Of a DNA stretch of 64,000 nt, positions 63,566 to 64,000 are shown piece by piece. The position numbers and the translations under genes were made by a program. The number at the start of each line of letters is the position of its first letter. Position 1 is the first letter of the stretch. The notes beneath the pieces were generated by a model. It was not told the origin of the DNA and ran no database searches. It saw nothing but the letters and a program-made list of their open reading frames with translations. The DNA lies in assembly GCA_965249765.1 (NCBI GenBank), contig CBDFMR010000005.1, positions 1,178,001 through 1,242,000 on the forward strand. Direction: 5' to 3'. Source of the DNA: CBDFMR01 sp965249765 (GTDB lineage Bacteria > Bacteroidota > Bacteroidia > Chitinophagales > Saprospiraceae).

Positions 63566-63932
63566 GTATATAACGAAACGGCACTAAAACGCCTAATTTT
63601 TAAAGTTAGGTACAAAATATTTCTTTCCCAAGCTGGAACAACTTAAGGTCCAATAAAAAAGTTGTCAGAACAGGTGCTTGTCTAATTTTGAATCATTATA
63701 CTATTGTATTCGGGGTAGCAAATGCTCCACCATTTGGTCTTTCACTAAAGCACCCAGCTCCGAATTCTGATGAGGTTGATCCATTTTCATGAATTCACAC
63801 TATTTAAAACATCGAGCTTAGATCTGACTGTTCTTAAAGATAGTCAATAGTTTCGTTATAAAAATGGTCTTATTGGGCTTGGAGAAATTAGTAAATTTTT
63901 GTTCGAATTTTGGCGGCCAATTTCGGGGAATT
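63566..63932. mobile_element. Non-autonomous element, copy 2 (367 bp)
   Basis: Same sequence as copy 1 without the 24-bp internal duplication. It ends in GGGGAATT right before the resumed glycosylase frame at 63933. The small minus-strand frame is conserved at 63701-63790; the one substitution noticed relative to copy 1 is synonymous in it (CTA/CTG for Leu). Confidence 0.8.
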
Positions 63933-64000
63933 CTGAACAACGGCGTCTCATTGTGGGCATTAATCCTGACCGACTTGGAGCTGGAATAACCGGCATCAGT

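Larger units (their letters stand above)
63027..64000 (+). pseudogene. SMUG2-like uracil-DNA glycosylase gene interrupted by a tandem element; 3' end outside the window
   Basis: The ATG at 63027 opens MSFGQRVIDYHLGLKKPKG and runs 49 codons to KKFYKKYFSD, resembling the N-terminus of Bacteroidota DUF4918/SMUG2-type glycosylases. At 63175 foreign repeat DNA enters and a stop follows (TAA 63180-63182). After the insert, from 63933, the frame resumes with SEQRRLIVGINPDRLGAGIT, close to the family's catalytic GINPGRLGAG motif. Removing 63175-63932 joins GATT to CTGAAC and restores the reading frame exactly (SDSEQRR). As sequenced, the gene should be inactive. Family assignment is from memory of the motif and is moderate. 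Confidence 0.65.

Overview
The window looks like chromosomal DNA of a Bacteroidota bacterium, possibly Saprospiria-like; the rank below phylum is a guess. The signs are type IX secretion (T9SS) sorting domains of both the Por-tail and CHU_C/gliding types, PorX-era style LytTR systems fed by propeller kinases, the Bacteroidota pair DUF4271 + uroporphyrinogen-III synthase, RicT after holB, an atpBEFHAG cluster without beta and epsilon, and perfect TAnnTTTG minus-7 boxes in front of many genes. No tRNA, rRNA or CRISPR array was seen.

Region by region. (1) 1-9007: a sensory island on the minus strand. Two sensor kinases with almost identical transmitter cores but different input halves (7TM-like; beta-propeller + Y_Y_Y) sit beside one LytTR regulator. 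Flanking them are an OmpA-like protein followed by a lipoprotein, and a T9SS-exported protein. Both flanking units carry the same tandem operator 59-63 bp before their start codon (13-bp repeats, 21-bp period), so a small LytTR regulon can be read from the DNA. (2) 9115-10664: an AAA ATPase fused to a PD-(D/E)XK-like domain, bracketed by three copies of a palindromic unit with an 18-bp spacer; the copy abutting the start codon contains the promoter box. (3) 10778-16533: ATP synthase operon with a nested hairpin after atpE and an S23/IVP four-helix-bundle gene, bounded by a long inverted repeat, wedged between atpA and atpG. (4) 16545-23009: a decayed region. An ISKra4-like element lies inside the wreck of a T9SS cargo gene, and an IS630 element, itself broken by an in-frame TGA, lies inside a broken IS4-like transposase gene. 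Between them is a NapH-like ferredoxin plus FAD oxidoreductase pair. (5) 23101-57286: mostly housekeeping genes: queD, holB, ricT-like, lpd, rsmI, purS, lptC, a GldE-like CBS protein, CDP-alcohol transferase, icmF, Nudix, hemD, a two-component pair, DPP-IV-like and M14 peptidases, smpB, a surface-polysaccharide group, proline dehydrogenase. (6) 57352-64000: an M49-like peptidase, a 184-bp MITE with a 4-bp target duplication, an ExbB/ExbD/ExbD energiser set, a metallophosphoesterase, and a SMUG2-like uracil-DNA glycosylase gene cut after codon 49 by two tandem copies of a ~367-bp non-autonomous element.

The most notable signals are the palindrome-bracketed ATPase/nuclease module, the LytTR operators, the S23 element in the atp operon, the tandem element in the glycosylase gene, and a repeated promoter geometry (TAnnTTTG, 4 nt, start codon) that predicts leaderless mRNAs for three genes. 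All family assignments come from reading the translations; no database search was run.
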